Both the position numbers and the translations under genes were made by a program. Shown piece by piece: positions 23,280 through 36,309 of a DNA stretch of 64,000 nt. The DNA is taken from contig NC_134455.1 in NCBI RefSeq assembly GCF_047948215.1, positions 308,530,147 to 308,594,146 on the forward strand, given 5' to 3'. Below the pieces are notes generated by a model, which saw only the letters and a list, made by a program, of their open reading frames with translations, had not been told where the DNA came from and made no database searches. Each line of letters starts with the position of its first letter. The stretch's first letter is position 1. This stretch comes from Lycorma delicatula (Eukaryota; Arthropoda; Insecta; Hemiptera; Fulgoridae).

Positions 23280-25900
23280 AATAATAGCTGATTATGATGA
23301 CAAAATGCACTAATTTACAAAGATATTGCAATTTTTATATCTGTAATAAATTATTGATCTGTATATCAGGTGCTGATTTTTTTTTCTTTGTTTAATTTTC
23401 ATTAGGACTCTTACAGGTACACTGTGTCATCAGTGAATGTAATTAAATCAATTAAAATTCTAATCTGTTTGAAAAGAACATCATAATTCTTTATTAAACA
23501 AAAAATTAACCAGTTAATGGTATAATCATCTGATAAAAACAGTGTAAACAGCAAAAGTGCTAATAAAAAAAAAAAAAATTATTGATTAATAACTTGTCTA
23601 AATTCTACATTGTATTTCAATAAATTGTTTATCGGAACTGAATGCATGATAGTCATAACATAAAGTAATCACAAATTAGTGGAGTAATAGAAAGCTTATT
23701 TATTATTAGTCACAACAATATGTGTGCAGTTGATGTATTTTTTCTGAAGGTTGCTCTCCTTTTAGCCTGGATGTGAGTAGATATTTTTGTTTTGCTAATG
23801 TATGAATTTTAATTGATGGGAATGGTAAAGCCATTCCATCCTAACTGTAAGAAAAAGCATCCTACAAACTTACCTATTAAAATGGAGATTGACATATTTT
23901 CTTATATCTTCTTAACTGTGCTGAATATACTGTTCCTTATCAGCATATAAAATACAGGTTAGTATATTCACTCCTCATACCTACAAGTAATACACTTTTA
24001 TATCTTCACCACAGGGATTGGTGCAACAATGAGAATCATTATTCTTGTAGAAAAAATTAGAACAGGTTGTTTAAAACAATTTGCTTGGAAAATGACACAT
24101 TGTTACTTTGTTAGAGAAATTATTACAAAATGTAAAATATTTAAGACGTCAGATAAAGTCTGATTTTAGTCACGTCTTAGTTACGGCTAAACCTAAGAAT
24201 GGTCATTTAAGTATCTGCAGGGTTGAGCTGGTAGTTTATAGAAAAGTTCTTATCCTATTTTTACTGTCAAAGAATTGCCTTTTTAAATGTAATTTTTATC
24301 TCTTTTACAATTTTATTGTAAGATTTCTGTGTTCATTTTTTTTCATTCAAAGGATTTTAACAATGTCACTGTGAAAATCTTAAATCTTAATATAAATGTG
24401 TACCTTGAACAGTGTACTAAATCAGTCAATTAGGTTGAGACTAAATTTTTCTGTTATGAGATGTGCTTTGAATGACAAGAATGTAGAATGTAAATTTAAA
24501 GATATTATCTTCACCTGCTCTTGTTTACTAGATAGTTTTATGATAAGAGAGTTAAATATATTATTTTAAATTTTCCTTATGATTCTTTTATCAAATTACT
24601 GTACATTATTTTGTTAATAAAATTAGTGATTTTTAAAAAAAATTATTTTGGTTTTTTTTCAATCATTTAATTTGAGTGAGTGTGAATATATGGACATGTA
24701 TGTGTTTTTTTATGAACACGTGCCAGATTGTATTTATGTGAGAACAAAGTGTACTGGTAATTATAATTAGGATTAGTTTAAATTGTTATTGTTATATTAT
24801 TGTTTCATAATGTTCATCTTATTGCAATTTATTATTGTGGTGAGAAGTAAAAAGATTTAATTGCAATATGAGAATATATTACAAGTGAAAGTTAAGTTAA
24901 ATTGTAGGTCCTGTTAATAAGAGAATGCAATCTAAATATTTGGGAATGTTTATTTACGTTGAGAAATCCTGTTGTTTCTATTATTTTTGTACTCTAGTTA
25001 GCCAGATGTGTATGAAAAGATAGTGTATGTTCTGCCTCATTTGTAATTATTGAAAATTATTTTACAATTATATATATCAACTCGATTATCTATTTGGTTT
25101 GATCGGTTATGTGAGCTTCCAGGGTATTTATGAATGTAGCAGTAATTAAGTTTTATCCGTTATAGTATTTTTTTGTATTTATTCACAGTGATTTTTATTT
25201 TTTTATTTTTGTTTTTTATTACTTTTGATAATGCTATCTAATCAATTTATTTTTTTATTTCCGTAGGCCTATATGATATTTTTTACACAGTTGATAATAT
25301 AGGAATGCTTGATTGCTTTTTCCTGCAAAATTTTTTTCTTTACATGAAACCATATATTGATTAATTATATTTAAATAAAATATGTTGTACTTCAAAATAA
25401 GTTTTTTTAATGGGCAAAAAAATTTATTTTCTCTAGTATGTATGAAAAAATTGTATTTAATTATTTTGTATATTTTTCTGTGATTTTTTTTATGATTGTC
25501 AAATAGTTGTGAAATTGGATGATTGCTTTTATATATATAGCTTCTTAGTCAACTGATATGGAAGTAATTCTTTTTATATGTTGTTGGTCTTAAATATGTT
25601 TCTCAGTTTGTAATCAGCTTATCATGATACTTGTAGTTTTGTTTTGTTTTATTAATAGCTTTTTATAAAATCCTCAAAAATTGATGTTGAGCCTCTTAAA
25701 AGTTAAATTAATTAACATAATTGAAGAATTAGAAAAGTATAGTGTTGATAATAAAGTTAATAGTAAGATTTTCTGCATTTCTAAACATGATTTTATTTTC
25801 TTCCCATTTTTATTATTTAGAATTTAATTTCTTTTTAAATAGATAATGTAAACTACTTTCAAGGAAGCAGTTGAACTGCTGTCAGCATAGATATATAACC
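23280..25900. other. ASAP intron 2, middle part, no recognised feature
   Basis: AT-rich DNA. The frame at 24108-24374 has no recognised motif and no splice context. Confidence 0.4.
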
Positions 25901-25910
25901 CGAGCTTGAA

Positions 25911-26339
25911 CAGGGCCAGCCCTAGCATTTTTGCCTCCTCTCAAGCTTCAAAAAACATAGAATTATAAAAGAACTATATGTCAACCAGAATAATGACATA
26001 TAATTGAATTAAGACCATAATACTAATACAGATTTATGGAAAATTGTTTAATTGAAAAACAAAGGTTACATTTTTAAAGAGCTAATGACAATGGGCGTAC
26101 AAACTAAAACTAGTACCTATTATTTTCACAGATAATTTAAATATTCTTTTAAAAAAATAAACAAATTAGTAAAATAATAATATTATTGTACTAATAAATA
26201 GTAAATACATTATTTTCTAGATTCAAGTAATCAAAATATATTTTTGTGGGTTGTGCTTTTTTTTTTCGCTCTAATTCAGGTAATTTTGCCGCCGTAGGCA
26301 GCAGTTGCCTGCCTTGCCTACCACGTAGGTACAGCCCTG
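25911..26339. mobile_element. hAT-like non-autonomous element
   Basis: Begins cagggccagccctag and ends with a complementary acagccctg after a GC-rich stretch (gccgccgtaggcagcagttg). CAGGGC termini with GC-rich subterminal DNA and an AT-rich middle are typical of short hAT elements. An exact 8-bp target duplication is not evident, so the boundaries are approximate. Confidence 0.45.
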
Positions 26340-26399
26340 GTCTGAAGCTTTGTAAGCTACAAAAGATTTAGCTCATTTCAAACCAAATCGCACCATATA

Positions 26400-27740
26400 T
26401 TAGACAGTTTTGCTTAATAGTGCAACAGTAATTTTTTTCTACTCTTTAAAAGTATGTTATTGCTTGTTATTAAAAAATTACTTCACCAATTGCAATGAAA
26501 CTTTTACATACTAGTGGTCTTTCGAATGGACTGCGATTCTATTAACTTCTATTATGTTATTAACTTATCACCCTTAAATTTTAAATCAACATCTTCTCTC
26601 ATTTAAAAGCTATTATTTAATGTGTAACTTCATTCCTATTTTACATAGAAATATGAATCAGAATACTTTGTTTTCCTCATTATTTTAAATTGATGAATAT
26701 GTTTATAAAAATTTTGGCTAACCTTAATTTATTTTTAGAGTTTTTTATGTGAAGAGATATAAATTGTTTTAAGTGAACTGCTAAAAGAGGGAAATATCAT
26801 GCTGAGAAGATAAGTTATTTCTCTTAGCTGCCTACCTATGCAAATAATGTTGTCGTATGTATTATGTTACAATTTCAGGTATTGTATATTGACTTGGATC
26901 CTTCATACAACTTTCTTTTGTTTTAGCTATTAATTTGTGTTATACATTCTACTTTTCTCTATTATTAATAGAGAAATTATTTAATATAATTAATTAAAGG
27001 GCCTTTTTTCCAAAACATTTCCAATCAACTTCTCTCATGAGATTTTTTAGTTTTCTTTTATAATTTTTTACTTTTATTTATTAATTGTCTTTTTTGTTAT
27101 ATTGTAGCTGCTATTGGACCAAAGTCTTCATGAGAGAAGCTAATAGGAGATATTTTGGAAAAATTAGTCCTGTAATTAATCAACATCAGGGAAAAGTAGA
27201 ATATATGAATAAATTAAGTGCTAAAAAAAAGGAAGTAGAATAAGAAAAACAAATGGATATCTACTACCTGAAACTAGTAATAGAATAAGTTTGACAACAA
27301 ACTGTCTGTAGATAGGCAGTTGAGGGCAAGAACTCACCTTCTCAGCACGATTTTCCCTCATCTAGTAGTTTATTAAAACAATATATTTCTCCATACATGT
27401 TAGCAGTAACTTTTATAAAACATTGTACTCATCAATTTAAAATAACACAAGATAAAGAGTCTTCACCCATGTTTTTATGTAAAATATTAACAAAGGTAAA
27501 ATGGTTTTACAGATTGAATAACAGTTAAAGTTATAGATCTTGAAATGGGGTTGATAAGTTAATAGAATGGGTTACCTTGTGTAAACATTTTGTTGCGATT
27601 TGTATAGTGGTTTTTTAATGACAAGCACTGAAAGTCAAGCAAAAAGTGACATGATAGAAGGCTTAAAAAGGGGGTATTTTTTTCATTTTCACTACAATAA
27701 CATTTTTTTAAATGCTTGTAAAAAATTACTGTTTAACACC
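26400..27740. repeat. Foldback element 5, very long diverged inverted repeat
   Basis: Left arm about 26400-27050 and right arm about 27115-27740. Corresponding blocks include attctattaacttatcaa, attattttaaattgatga, atgctgagaag, tacattctactttt and ttctctcatga, each present in the other arm as its complement. Identity is roughly 65-75 percent with gaps, and the centre lies near 27085. No coding sequence was recognised; the frame at 27600-27833 lies in the right arm and is probably chance. Confidence 0.65.
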
Positions 27741-27759
27741 AATACACCCAATGTAGCAC

Positions 27760-29000
27760 AAAATTATCTAAACAATGGGTTGATGTATTTAAAAATGGGT
27801 AATCTTTGTTTTGTTTGTATAATTTTGCTTTAGATTAGAGATTGTATAATTTTTGTGGCGATAGTAATATGTTGTCTATCCCAGTTAGTTTGAAGTTTAG
27901 AAGTTCAGTTCATAATACCTATAAAAAATCAAGGATGATCATATTTTATGCCGCAATTACATTTTTTTTAACCTGCACAATATCTTCTTTTTTTTTAATT
28001 TGTGAAATTATCTTCAAGGAGTTGTGAAGATTACTTTTTTTGAATACTTTTTTACCTAAGAACCAGTTTTTATTCAGTTTTGGATTACAATTTTTTTGTT
28101 ATTGGCCATTTTTCAAGTAATGTAATAGTTCAGTAACCACTTCTATTTCAGTCAAACGGTTATTTTTAAAAATTAACAAATTCTATATGATTTTGATAAC
28201 ATGAATAAAAAAATACGTACAGTAATTAAAACCACAATTATGACAGGGAAATAGAGGTGGTATGTAAAAAATTATTTAGTAAATTCAATGTTATCTGCAA
28301 TGAAGGGAAATAATGTAGTAACCGCAGATAGCCCTATTTCCTTCAGTATTGATGAAAAACGTGTAATATGTATACTATATTTTTTATGCAGGTCTTTTAC
28401 AAAGTATTTAACTATAAAAAAGCTTGTAATGGTTTTAATTTTTATTACTGAAATTTGTAATAGCCTTTACATTAGTTTACATAGTATACATTTTTAGTAG
28501 TTGCCTTTAACCAACTGAAGAACAATAATAGAGCTCATACTTGTCATTTATTTTTATTTTTTACTTTATTTAGAATTTTGTTAAAAACTTTGCTTCTGAA
28601 TTACTTGTGCACATTTTCATCCTGATGAATAAATTCTGATAAAGAATTACAAAGATATGTCACTATCTGATATACATTAAAGAAATAGATTACAATAGAT
28701 AATTACACCAGTTTTACAATTTTAGGTGTAGGTTAATAGAAAAATTATTGGTTAAAGTAATAAAATCATTGTTTGTTTAATCATTAATATAAGCTTCAAA
28801 CTCATTGGCAAAGTTATAATGTGATTAGTATAGTGTGTATGGAATATGGGTATCATCTGCTAAGGTTGACATCGTCAACCTTATTCACATTGTCAGTAAG
28901 GTTGTTACCCTTTTCTTGATGTGAATAAAAGATTGAAGATTTATTCCTGCATAAATCATATAACTGATTGATATATGCTATGTCATATGAGGATAAATCA
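27760..29000. other. ASAP intron 2, no recognised gene
   Basis: AT-rich DNA with a small perfect hairpin at 28861-28883 (taaggttgac, its complement, three-base loop). The open frames at 27842-28027 and 28288-28497 show no motifs. Confidence 0.35.
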
Positions 29001-29039
29001 AATATGAATGGGATTTTATTTTTTAAAAAAATTTACTTA

Positions 29040-30165
29040 TTGAAAAATAAAAGGGAAATATAATTTATCTTTCTACATAGTTTCCTGCTTTAGAAATACA
29101 TTTTTCCCAGCGAGAAGGAAGGTTTTTTATCACAGCATCATAGAATGAAGCTGGTTGTGTCAGTAGCTAATTGCACATAATCCCTCCATGCGCTTGTCAT
29201 CTCCAAATGTTGCCCTCCTAGAGCTTCTTTAAGCAGCCCAAACAAATAAAAATCACAGGGCAATTGGTCCAGGCTGTAGGGAGGATGATCAAGTTGAGTC
29301 CAGTGTATTTCTTCTGGTTTTGAGACTGTTAGAGCTGCAGTATGGGGCCTGGCGTGGAGGAGGATGGCCTTTCGAATTGGTTGGTCTCATCTTTGGCGGC
29401 AATATGCAGCCCTCACCTCATTCAACAGCTTGCAGAGGTAAGCAGTATTGATTGTGTGCGGCTCATGCAAAAAATCAATGAGTAAAATGCCTCACCGGTC
29501 GAAAAAAACGGTTAAAAGAACTTTGCCGGCTGACAATCGAGTCTTGCCTACCACTGAGATTGCTTCCCCTTTCTGCTGCCACACCATACTGGCATGTTTT
29601 GACTGGGGAGTATAGTGGTGGTTTCGTCACAAATGACTATCCCACTCAAAAATTCATCACTTTCTTTTGTAAACCTTACTGTAAGCCTCTGACAAATCTC
29701 CAAACATCTCAACTTCTGATCTGCGGTCAAAAGGTGAAGGACCCATCTGGCAAACAGTTTACGGAACTGTAGGTCGTTCGTGATGATCGCTTGACAGCTC
29801 CCATAACTTATTCTGACCTGTTCTAGAATTTCACCCGTCGATCATCTATTCTAGATTCTATTCAGATTTCTAGATTCACCCGTCGATCATCTTCAAGAAT
29901 GTCTCGAACTGCGCAAATGTTTTCGTTTGTAATGCTGGTCCGAGGATGATGATCATGATCATATTCCTGATTTCGCACTCGTTCTTGTCCTTCTTTGAAC
30001 TCTTTATACAGGCAAACTCATGAGTCCATGACAATGGATGGTCGTCCCCTAACTGTGTAATCAGTCTCCAGAAAATTTCCGTAGCTTGAACTCCTTCACA
30101 AGCAAGAAATTTTATAATTATGTGTAGTGGAGGGGTGCGCACCTGTTATTCCAACATCGTGAGCG
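29040..30165 (-). pseudogene. Decayed mariner transposase 2
   Basis: Read on the minus strand from about 30165 leftward. The N-terminal block resembles IIKFLACEGVQATEI, then a frame at 29548-29730 reads MTADQKLRCLEICQRL, with RFTKESDEFLSGIVICDET around the first catalytic aspartate. Farther on come a SPSLQP-type remnant of the YSPDLAP block (near 29290) and FYDAVIKNLPSRWEKC-like C-terminal wording (near 29110). Frameshifts and stops make it non-functional. A short duplication (cacccgtcgatcatct) occurs around 29832 and 29877. Confidence 0.75.
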
Positions 30166-30259
30166 TTACTGATGAATTGCTTGGGAGTGTGGAATGGCCA
30201 GCTCTCCCCACTCTTAATGACCCCACCCAAGCATACTAGAAGCGTGGCCCAGTCCTACC

Positions 30260-32020
30260 AACCGTAGATGCTCAGAACAAAAATCCCGTTTATATTTGAT
30301 TTTTAGATTACATTATCGTTTATATTTGAATTTTCAGAAAACAAAATAAAATAATTAACTATAATTTTTTGTGGACATTACTCTGTGAGTATAATTTGAT
30401 GAGAAATTGTTTTGTGAGACACAATTTACCAAACTATTTTTTGCTTATTTACAGAAAAACAAATGTGCGAAAAAATCTTTATTATACCCTCCAGTACTAT
30501 ATTCTTTGAACTTAATTTTGCTGTCAAAAATAGTTCTAACAGCATCTTTTTTCATTGTTGAAAGAATAAATGTTTTCTTATGCAATGTTTACATCTTATT
30601 TTAAATAAGTCCTTTTGTTCTGATAACTGAACTAGATAAATAAATTATTAATTAAGTTGTATTACAGTGTTAAGAAATTTGTAATTATGATGAATTTGAA
30701 ATAACATGTTTTGCTAATGGGTCTCTTTTACTTGTTAATCTTTTAGTATTTGGATTTCAATTTGTTTTAGATAAATACACTACCCGTATTTTCAATTTGA
30801 ATTCTTTATAATTCGTGAATGTAATAAAAAAAAAAAAAATTAGTTACATTAATTATGTGTAAAGCTTACACACACAAGAAAGCTAAGAAAATTATAATGG
30901 CAGCTTTTAAAGTATTCTTATAGGAAAACATTCAAAATTTGTGGGTTAATGAGCTACAAAAAAAAAGCTTTAAGAAGAGAGAAGAGTTTTTGTGAATACA
31001 TAAATTTGTGGCAATCTTATAGAAAAGAATGTGTAACTGATGTTATACCTAAGCCCACTATAAGACCTGATTTTGAGTTTTGTAACTAATTATATCCCTA
31101 AAATGTAATGTATTCCAAATTAAAGCCTATTTTGTTTTATTTATTGTGTTAAGAAATTTTTGAATTGAAAGTAATTTGCCATTTAAATTTTCAGAAAAAA
31201 AATTGTAAAATGCTTATTTGGAAAAGCAATTTCTGAGCTGTGTAACATCAGTAAAACTGTAAAATACAAACTGTTAAAATTTGGAGTTTTATCTTTACCT
31301 TCATAAAACTTCAGGATGTTTAAAAAAAATTTATTTCATCTTCTGTAATTTTACAGGACTGCATTTTTCCACAATTTTCTGTAAACAGTGAGAATTTAAA
31401 ATTGACACTTTTTCTGTTTAATTGAGTTTTGAATGAAATAATTTAAACAAAATACTTTAATTTTGTATATATTTTTTTTGTGGAATTGTTTATTATGAGA
31501 TTATAATAGCTCAAACCCAGTGTTTTCTTTGTTAGCCAATTTGTAGAGGGTAGAAATTACAAATGAAAACAAAAATTCAAATATAAAAAATAACGAATGT
31601 AGAGTATGATTAACATAAGAAAAAGTAAGAACATTTTGAATGCTTTTTTTGTCATTAATTGCATCTTTCAGCTATTAGAAATCAGTGAAACTGCACCATG
31701 CACCACCCTAGTGTTCTTTAACTTAGTGATTTGCAGAACTGATTTATTAATCATAGCTATGACTGTTTGTATTTTACCTTATCCACACCTTTGAATTTTC
31801 TAGATGCTATTTGCTGAGATGCTTTATTTAGTTATAGCACATGCCATATAGTTGAATTGTCAGGTTTTATGGGATGCAGTTGACAACCTTAAGTAAGACA
31901 AAATATTTTTTAATACTGTTGAGTTAGTTATTGTTTACTTGTAAGTGTTTTGTTTATAGTTAAGTAATTAGTTTGATTATGATTAATTAAGATAATACTT
32001 TATATAAAATTATAACTTTA
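30260..32020. other. ASAP intron 2, distal part, no recognised feature
   Basis: AT-rich intronic DNA up to the exon 3 acceptor. Short frames lack motifs. Confidence 0.4.
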
Positions 32021-32027
32021 TTTGTAG

Positions 32028-32176
32028 CTCATGTAGACAATGAAATGTACTTTTCTCGAGTACTGGAAAGGCTTGGAGGAAATGCAATGAATAAAGACCA
32101 AGAGCCTGACATCGGAGCTGCATTTCTTAAATTTGCTGTTGTTACAAAAGAACTTTCTGCTTTAATGAAAACTTTG
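32028..32176 (+). CDS. Asap: ASAP coding exon 3 (BAR domain), residues 67-116
   Basis: Third coding exon, 149 nt, after a ttgtag acceptor and before a gtaagg donor. With the carried base it gives exactly 50 codons. The product starts SHVDNEMYFSRVLERLG and ends with FAVVTKELSALMKTL, matching the ASAP BAR helix in which a conserved F.KF...TKEL pattern precedes the loop to the next helix. Intron 3 is phase 0. BAR domains dimerise into curved antiparallel coiled coils that bind or tubulate membranes; that role is family knowledge, not visible directly. Confidence 0.93.
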
Positions 32177-34160
32177 GTAAGGCTTTTCTCTTTTTTTTTG
32201 CATATTATTGTATAGAGATTTGCGATTAGTTTTTTCACAAGCTTTTTTAGCAACTTTTCAAACTTAGTAAAGGTGTGAATATGTGCTTTCATTTACATTT
32301 TGTTGGGAGGGTCGGATTAAGATCTAAAACCTTAAATCAATAGAAGAAAAACTGCATGTTTGAAATTATTTTTTTATTTTGTGATGTTTTAATTTACAGA
32401 TCAATGTTAGTGAGCATTTAAATTGAACTAAGATATTAAAATTTCAATTTTGTTTGTATAAAATTTATCCTGAATTTATTCTTGCAGTGGACTACTCATA
32501 TCCCATGGGGTTCTTCAGCTTATTTATTTTACGGTTTTGTGTTTTAAAATAAAATTTTTTTTCATAATAACAATATGTTTGGAAAAATATTTTGCTAAAC
32601 AGTGTTTTTTATATTAATGATGTTTGTTTTTTATTATTTTCTTACTCTTGAAACTATTCTATCCAAGTCAGCATTCCTTAAAGATTACTCATTTCAAACT
32701 TATGAAATTAGAAATTCTTTCTACATGAAAAATGTCTGAATTTCAATCTATCCAAACTTTTCATTCATTACAAGCAAGACTATTGGCCATGTTAATATAA
32801 ACTAAATTATTTTTTTTCTATAAAAATAAAATCAATCACTTTGATATTGAATAAAAAAAAAGGGAAAGTTTGAAATGGAAGTATCAAGAACCATCAATGA
32901 GCAAAAAATTCAAAGTTTCTACTCATTAAATTACTTGTTACTGTGATTTAGGTTATTTTAGAAGGCATGATTTATTGTATCACCTTATTAAAATGAGAAT
33001 ATTTTGCTAAGAAAAAGAGGTTTTTGCATCTTCTAAACAGTCAAATTTTCAGTGTGGGTTTAGTTTTACTATACATTTATACTTGATAATATCTAGGAAC
33101 AATTATGCTAAAGGTTCCTTTCTAACTGATGCATAGATTTAAATCATGGTGTATCTCAGTGTTGATTTATAAAGTTGTAAAAGTTACCAGTTATGTAAAA
33201 GACAAAGAAAAATCAGTGAATTCTTGATGGCAGTTCATTTTCTTACTGGATATCTTAGGTTTAACTTGAGAATTCTATTTATTATTTATAGTTTTTCCAT
33301 ATCATCTTTTCTTCATTTGAAGTGAAACAAAACTGGTAAAATTGAGCAAAAAGATAAAATAAATTGTGGGAAATAAAATAGAGTTTTAAAATAAACATTA
33401 AAATATGCAATTTGGAGAGGGAGTTTATAAATGTTATTTTAATGAACTGTAGCATTGTAAGTTTTGTATCTAACTTGATGTGTTTTTATTTAATCACACC
33501 AATGATTTTAGCTTATTAGTTTGGATTGATGTTTGAGTCAAGAGTAAGCACGTTTCTTAAATAATCAAAATAAATAAAATAAGTATTTTAAGAGAAAAAT
33601 AATAAGAAAAATAAGTATTAAATTTATTGTTATGAGAATATTAACATGCAGAATATTATATGAAATTTATCATTGCTCAAACTTAGTCATTTTTCATATC
33701 ACTATTATGGGAAATTTTAATATAAATAATGTTGTATAATAATTTTCATTTGTCTTGTTATTGCTAATTATTGTTGTTTTAAATTAGTGTGGTCTTTGTT
33801 TTATTACAGGTTACTTCAAATCCTTATTAAATAATCTTAATTTGAATAAACGTAAAATTAATCTATTTGTGAAACTTTTATTATGTTCATATTTATATTA
33901 GATTTGTACACCATTATTTTTTGATTTAAGTGCTTATAGTAAGATTTATATATTAAATTAAAACTTATTTAATATTTATGTGGTCTATAACTTTAAATTT
34001 ATTTACGTTATTTATAGTTTTCTCATAAAAATAAATCTGTTATGATAATGAATTGATAAAATAACAGTTTATTTAAATTATGATACCATTAATTGAAATT
34101 TAATAATTAATTAGTATGACATTAAAAGTTTTCAACATTTTGTCAGTTATATATTATTTT
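32177..34160. other. ASAP intron 3, proximal part, no recognised feature
   Basis: Low-complexity AT-rich DNA; no exon or element recognised. Confidence 0.4.
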
Positions 34161-34171
34161 GTTTATTTTTT

Positions 34172-34360
34172 ATTATTTTTATTTTTTACATGAAATTTAA
34201 GAAACTTATTCAATAGTATTGAATAATTTTTGTTATTAATAATTATTTAAAAATCTAAGAAAATAATTATTACTTTTATTTTTAACGTGAGATGAAACTT
34301 ATTCAGTAATATTGAATAACTTTTTGTTATTCAGTAATTATTTAATGTACGAAGATATAT
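34172..34360 (+). repeat. Tandem duplication of ~95 bp
   Basis: Two adjacent diverged units sharing aaacttattca.ta.tattgaataa, ttttgttatt and aattatttaa blocks. Confidence 0.5.
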
Positions 34361-34399
34361 TTAGAAAATAAAGTTACTTACTTTTATCAAAAAGAATTT

Positions 34400-35290
34400 A
34401 CTTATTCGTCTATGTTGTTATTGTCTCCTTCAAAGTAGTCCCCCAAGGCATGCAACACACTCATTCCAGGATTTCTTTCAATTATCTAAATATTGGTAAG
34501 AAGCATTTTTTGATATGGCCTTAAATAAGTTCATGTAACAATTTGTTCTTTACTTCATCATGTTATAAATCGTTGTCCATTTAATATTCTCTTAATCAAT
34601 GAGAACAAGAAAAGTTGCAGGGCACCATGTCTGTATATACGGAGGCTGCAACATCAGTATGGTATTCTTTTTTATCATACAGCATTATCATGGTGCAAAA
34701 TCCAAGAATTGATTGTTCACATTTATGGTAATTTTATTTGGATTAATTCGCATAAATGGCATAAAACTGCTAACTAACTCTGTGGACTAAAATCTTATAT
34801 TAAGAATTCATAATGAAAAGATTATTGCTATCAAACAAATTTGTGAAGAGAACCTTGTTTGATCAAACTTGGGATGCTTTTTTAGATCTTGGTTTTTCAG
34901 CAAGCTTTCATTGGTATGTTTGGACTTTTGTTTCAATTTCATAACCATACTCCCACATTTGTAACTTTTTATGACACGTTTGGGTAATTCTGAGTAATCA
35001 GCGATTTCAGCTAACTATTTTTCTGTAATGTTATGCCTTTTTTGAAAATTCATCAGTTTGGAACAAATGTTGCTGCTGCTTGTTTCATAGCCAAAATATC
35101 AGTCATAAATTGTTTCAAAATCATTTGATTTGAGCCATCAGAGAGAGATTCCCACCTCTCAGCATTTTTTTTAATAGACATTCGATGATTATTGATCACA
35201 ATGAACTTTATTTTCTCAATATTTTTGTCGGTTGTTGATGTGTTAAAATATCCAATCATTTTATCATCTTCACATTCTTCTTAAAACCAT
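34400..35290 (-). pseudogene. Decayed mariner transposase 3
   Basis: On the minus strand the frame at 35053-35259 reads MIGYFNTSTTDKNIEKIKF and continues with a helix-turn-helix-like region (NNHRMSIK...). This is the N-terminal DNA-binding wording of a widespread mariner family. Toward 34410 the translation shows LFSLIKRILNGQRFITYDEV and a C-terminal VCCMPWGTTLKETI-like end. Many stops are present. Confidence 0.65.
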
Positions 35291-35679
35291 TTATAATCTC
35301 TTGGTATTGACATAACATTCTTGGCAAAAGCCTTCTCTAACATCGTTACCACTTTACTGTATTTATTCCATTTTTAATGCAAATACTTTGTTACAGTACT
35401 TGCAAACAAAATAAATCATCACTTGTTTTAAAATATGTCAAATTTGAACTACAAGTCTAATATGGCTGAAAATATTTGATATACATTATAGACAGTGCTG
35501 GCGTATTGTGGGAAATATATAAGCTTAGTCAAAAAGGCATATTTCACAGAATTAAGACATTCTCATTATTTTTTATCGCACCTTGTCATATGTAGTACAT
35601 GTGTATGATTCTTTCTTTTATTGTAATAGCTTGATCATTTTCATTTTGGAGGTGTGAGAGTTGCATTCATTTATGTATG

Positions 35680-35890
35680 CAATTCAGTTTTTTTTTAATT
35701 TCCCTGTGATGTTGGCTATGTCACTCAAGCTATCTAACACCATAAACTTACACTGTAAATCACTGGCTGTTAGGTCCAGACTGTATGGTGGATGATCAAA
35801 ACATCCTGTTTCCAAATGAGGTGAGCAATACAAAGGTGATGCATGCAGTACGAAGCCACGCATTAAAAGAATGATCTGTTCCTTCATCCC
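35680..35890 (-). pseudogene. Mariner C-terminal fragment
   Basis: A minus-strand frame contains CFDHPPYSLDLTASDL, matching the DHPPYSPDLAPSD block that holds the third catalytic aspartate of mariner transposases. Only this region is recognisable. Confidence 0.55.
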
Positions 35891-36309
35891 AGATAACCAT
35901 AATTCATGGTCAGTGATGCTCAGTAATAGTTATTGCTTAATAGTTAATGTTTCTCTGAATTCCTGTTCTCATTTTAATTAAGACATTGAGCTCTGACTTT
36001 CATATTTTCTTTCACATTTTGGTAATCAATACTATTATATAAAGAGGAAGAGGGTTTTTGTTGAAACTACTTGTTCAATTGCAAACAAATTTTTACCCAT
36101 ATTTCTTGGCATAACAAGGTTTTTTTGATATATTTCATCCCCAAAAAAAATATATGTATACATATAGTGGTGGAGATTTTCTGGTTGAAGCACAAAGTTT
36201 AATGAATTGTGAGTCTTTATCACTGTGGGCTGGGTTTGAACTGAATGATTAGAATCAATCGAATGAATAATATTAAAAAAAAAAAAAAGTAGAATTAGAA
36301 TTAAATAAT

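Noticed and set aside
28861..28883. microRNA-like hairpin
   Set aside because: The stem is only 10 bp, too short for a precursor miRNA.
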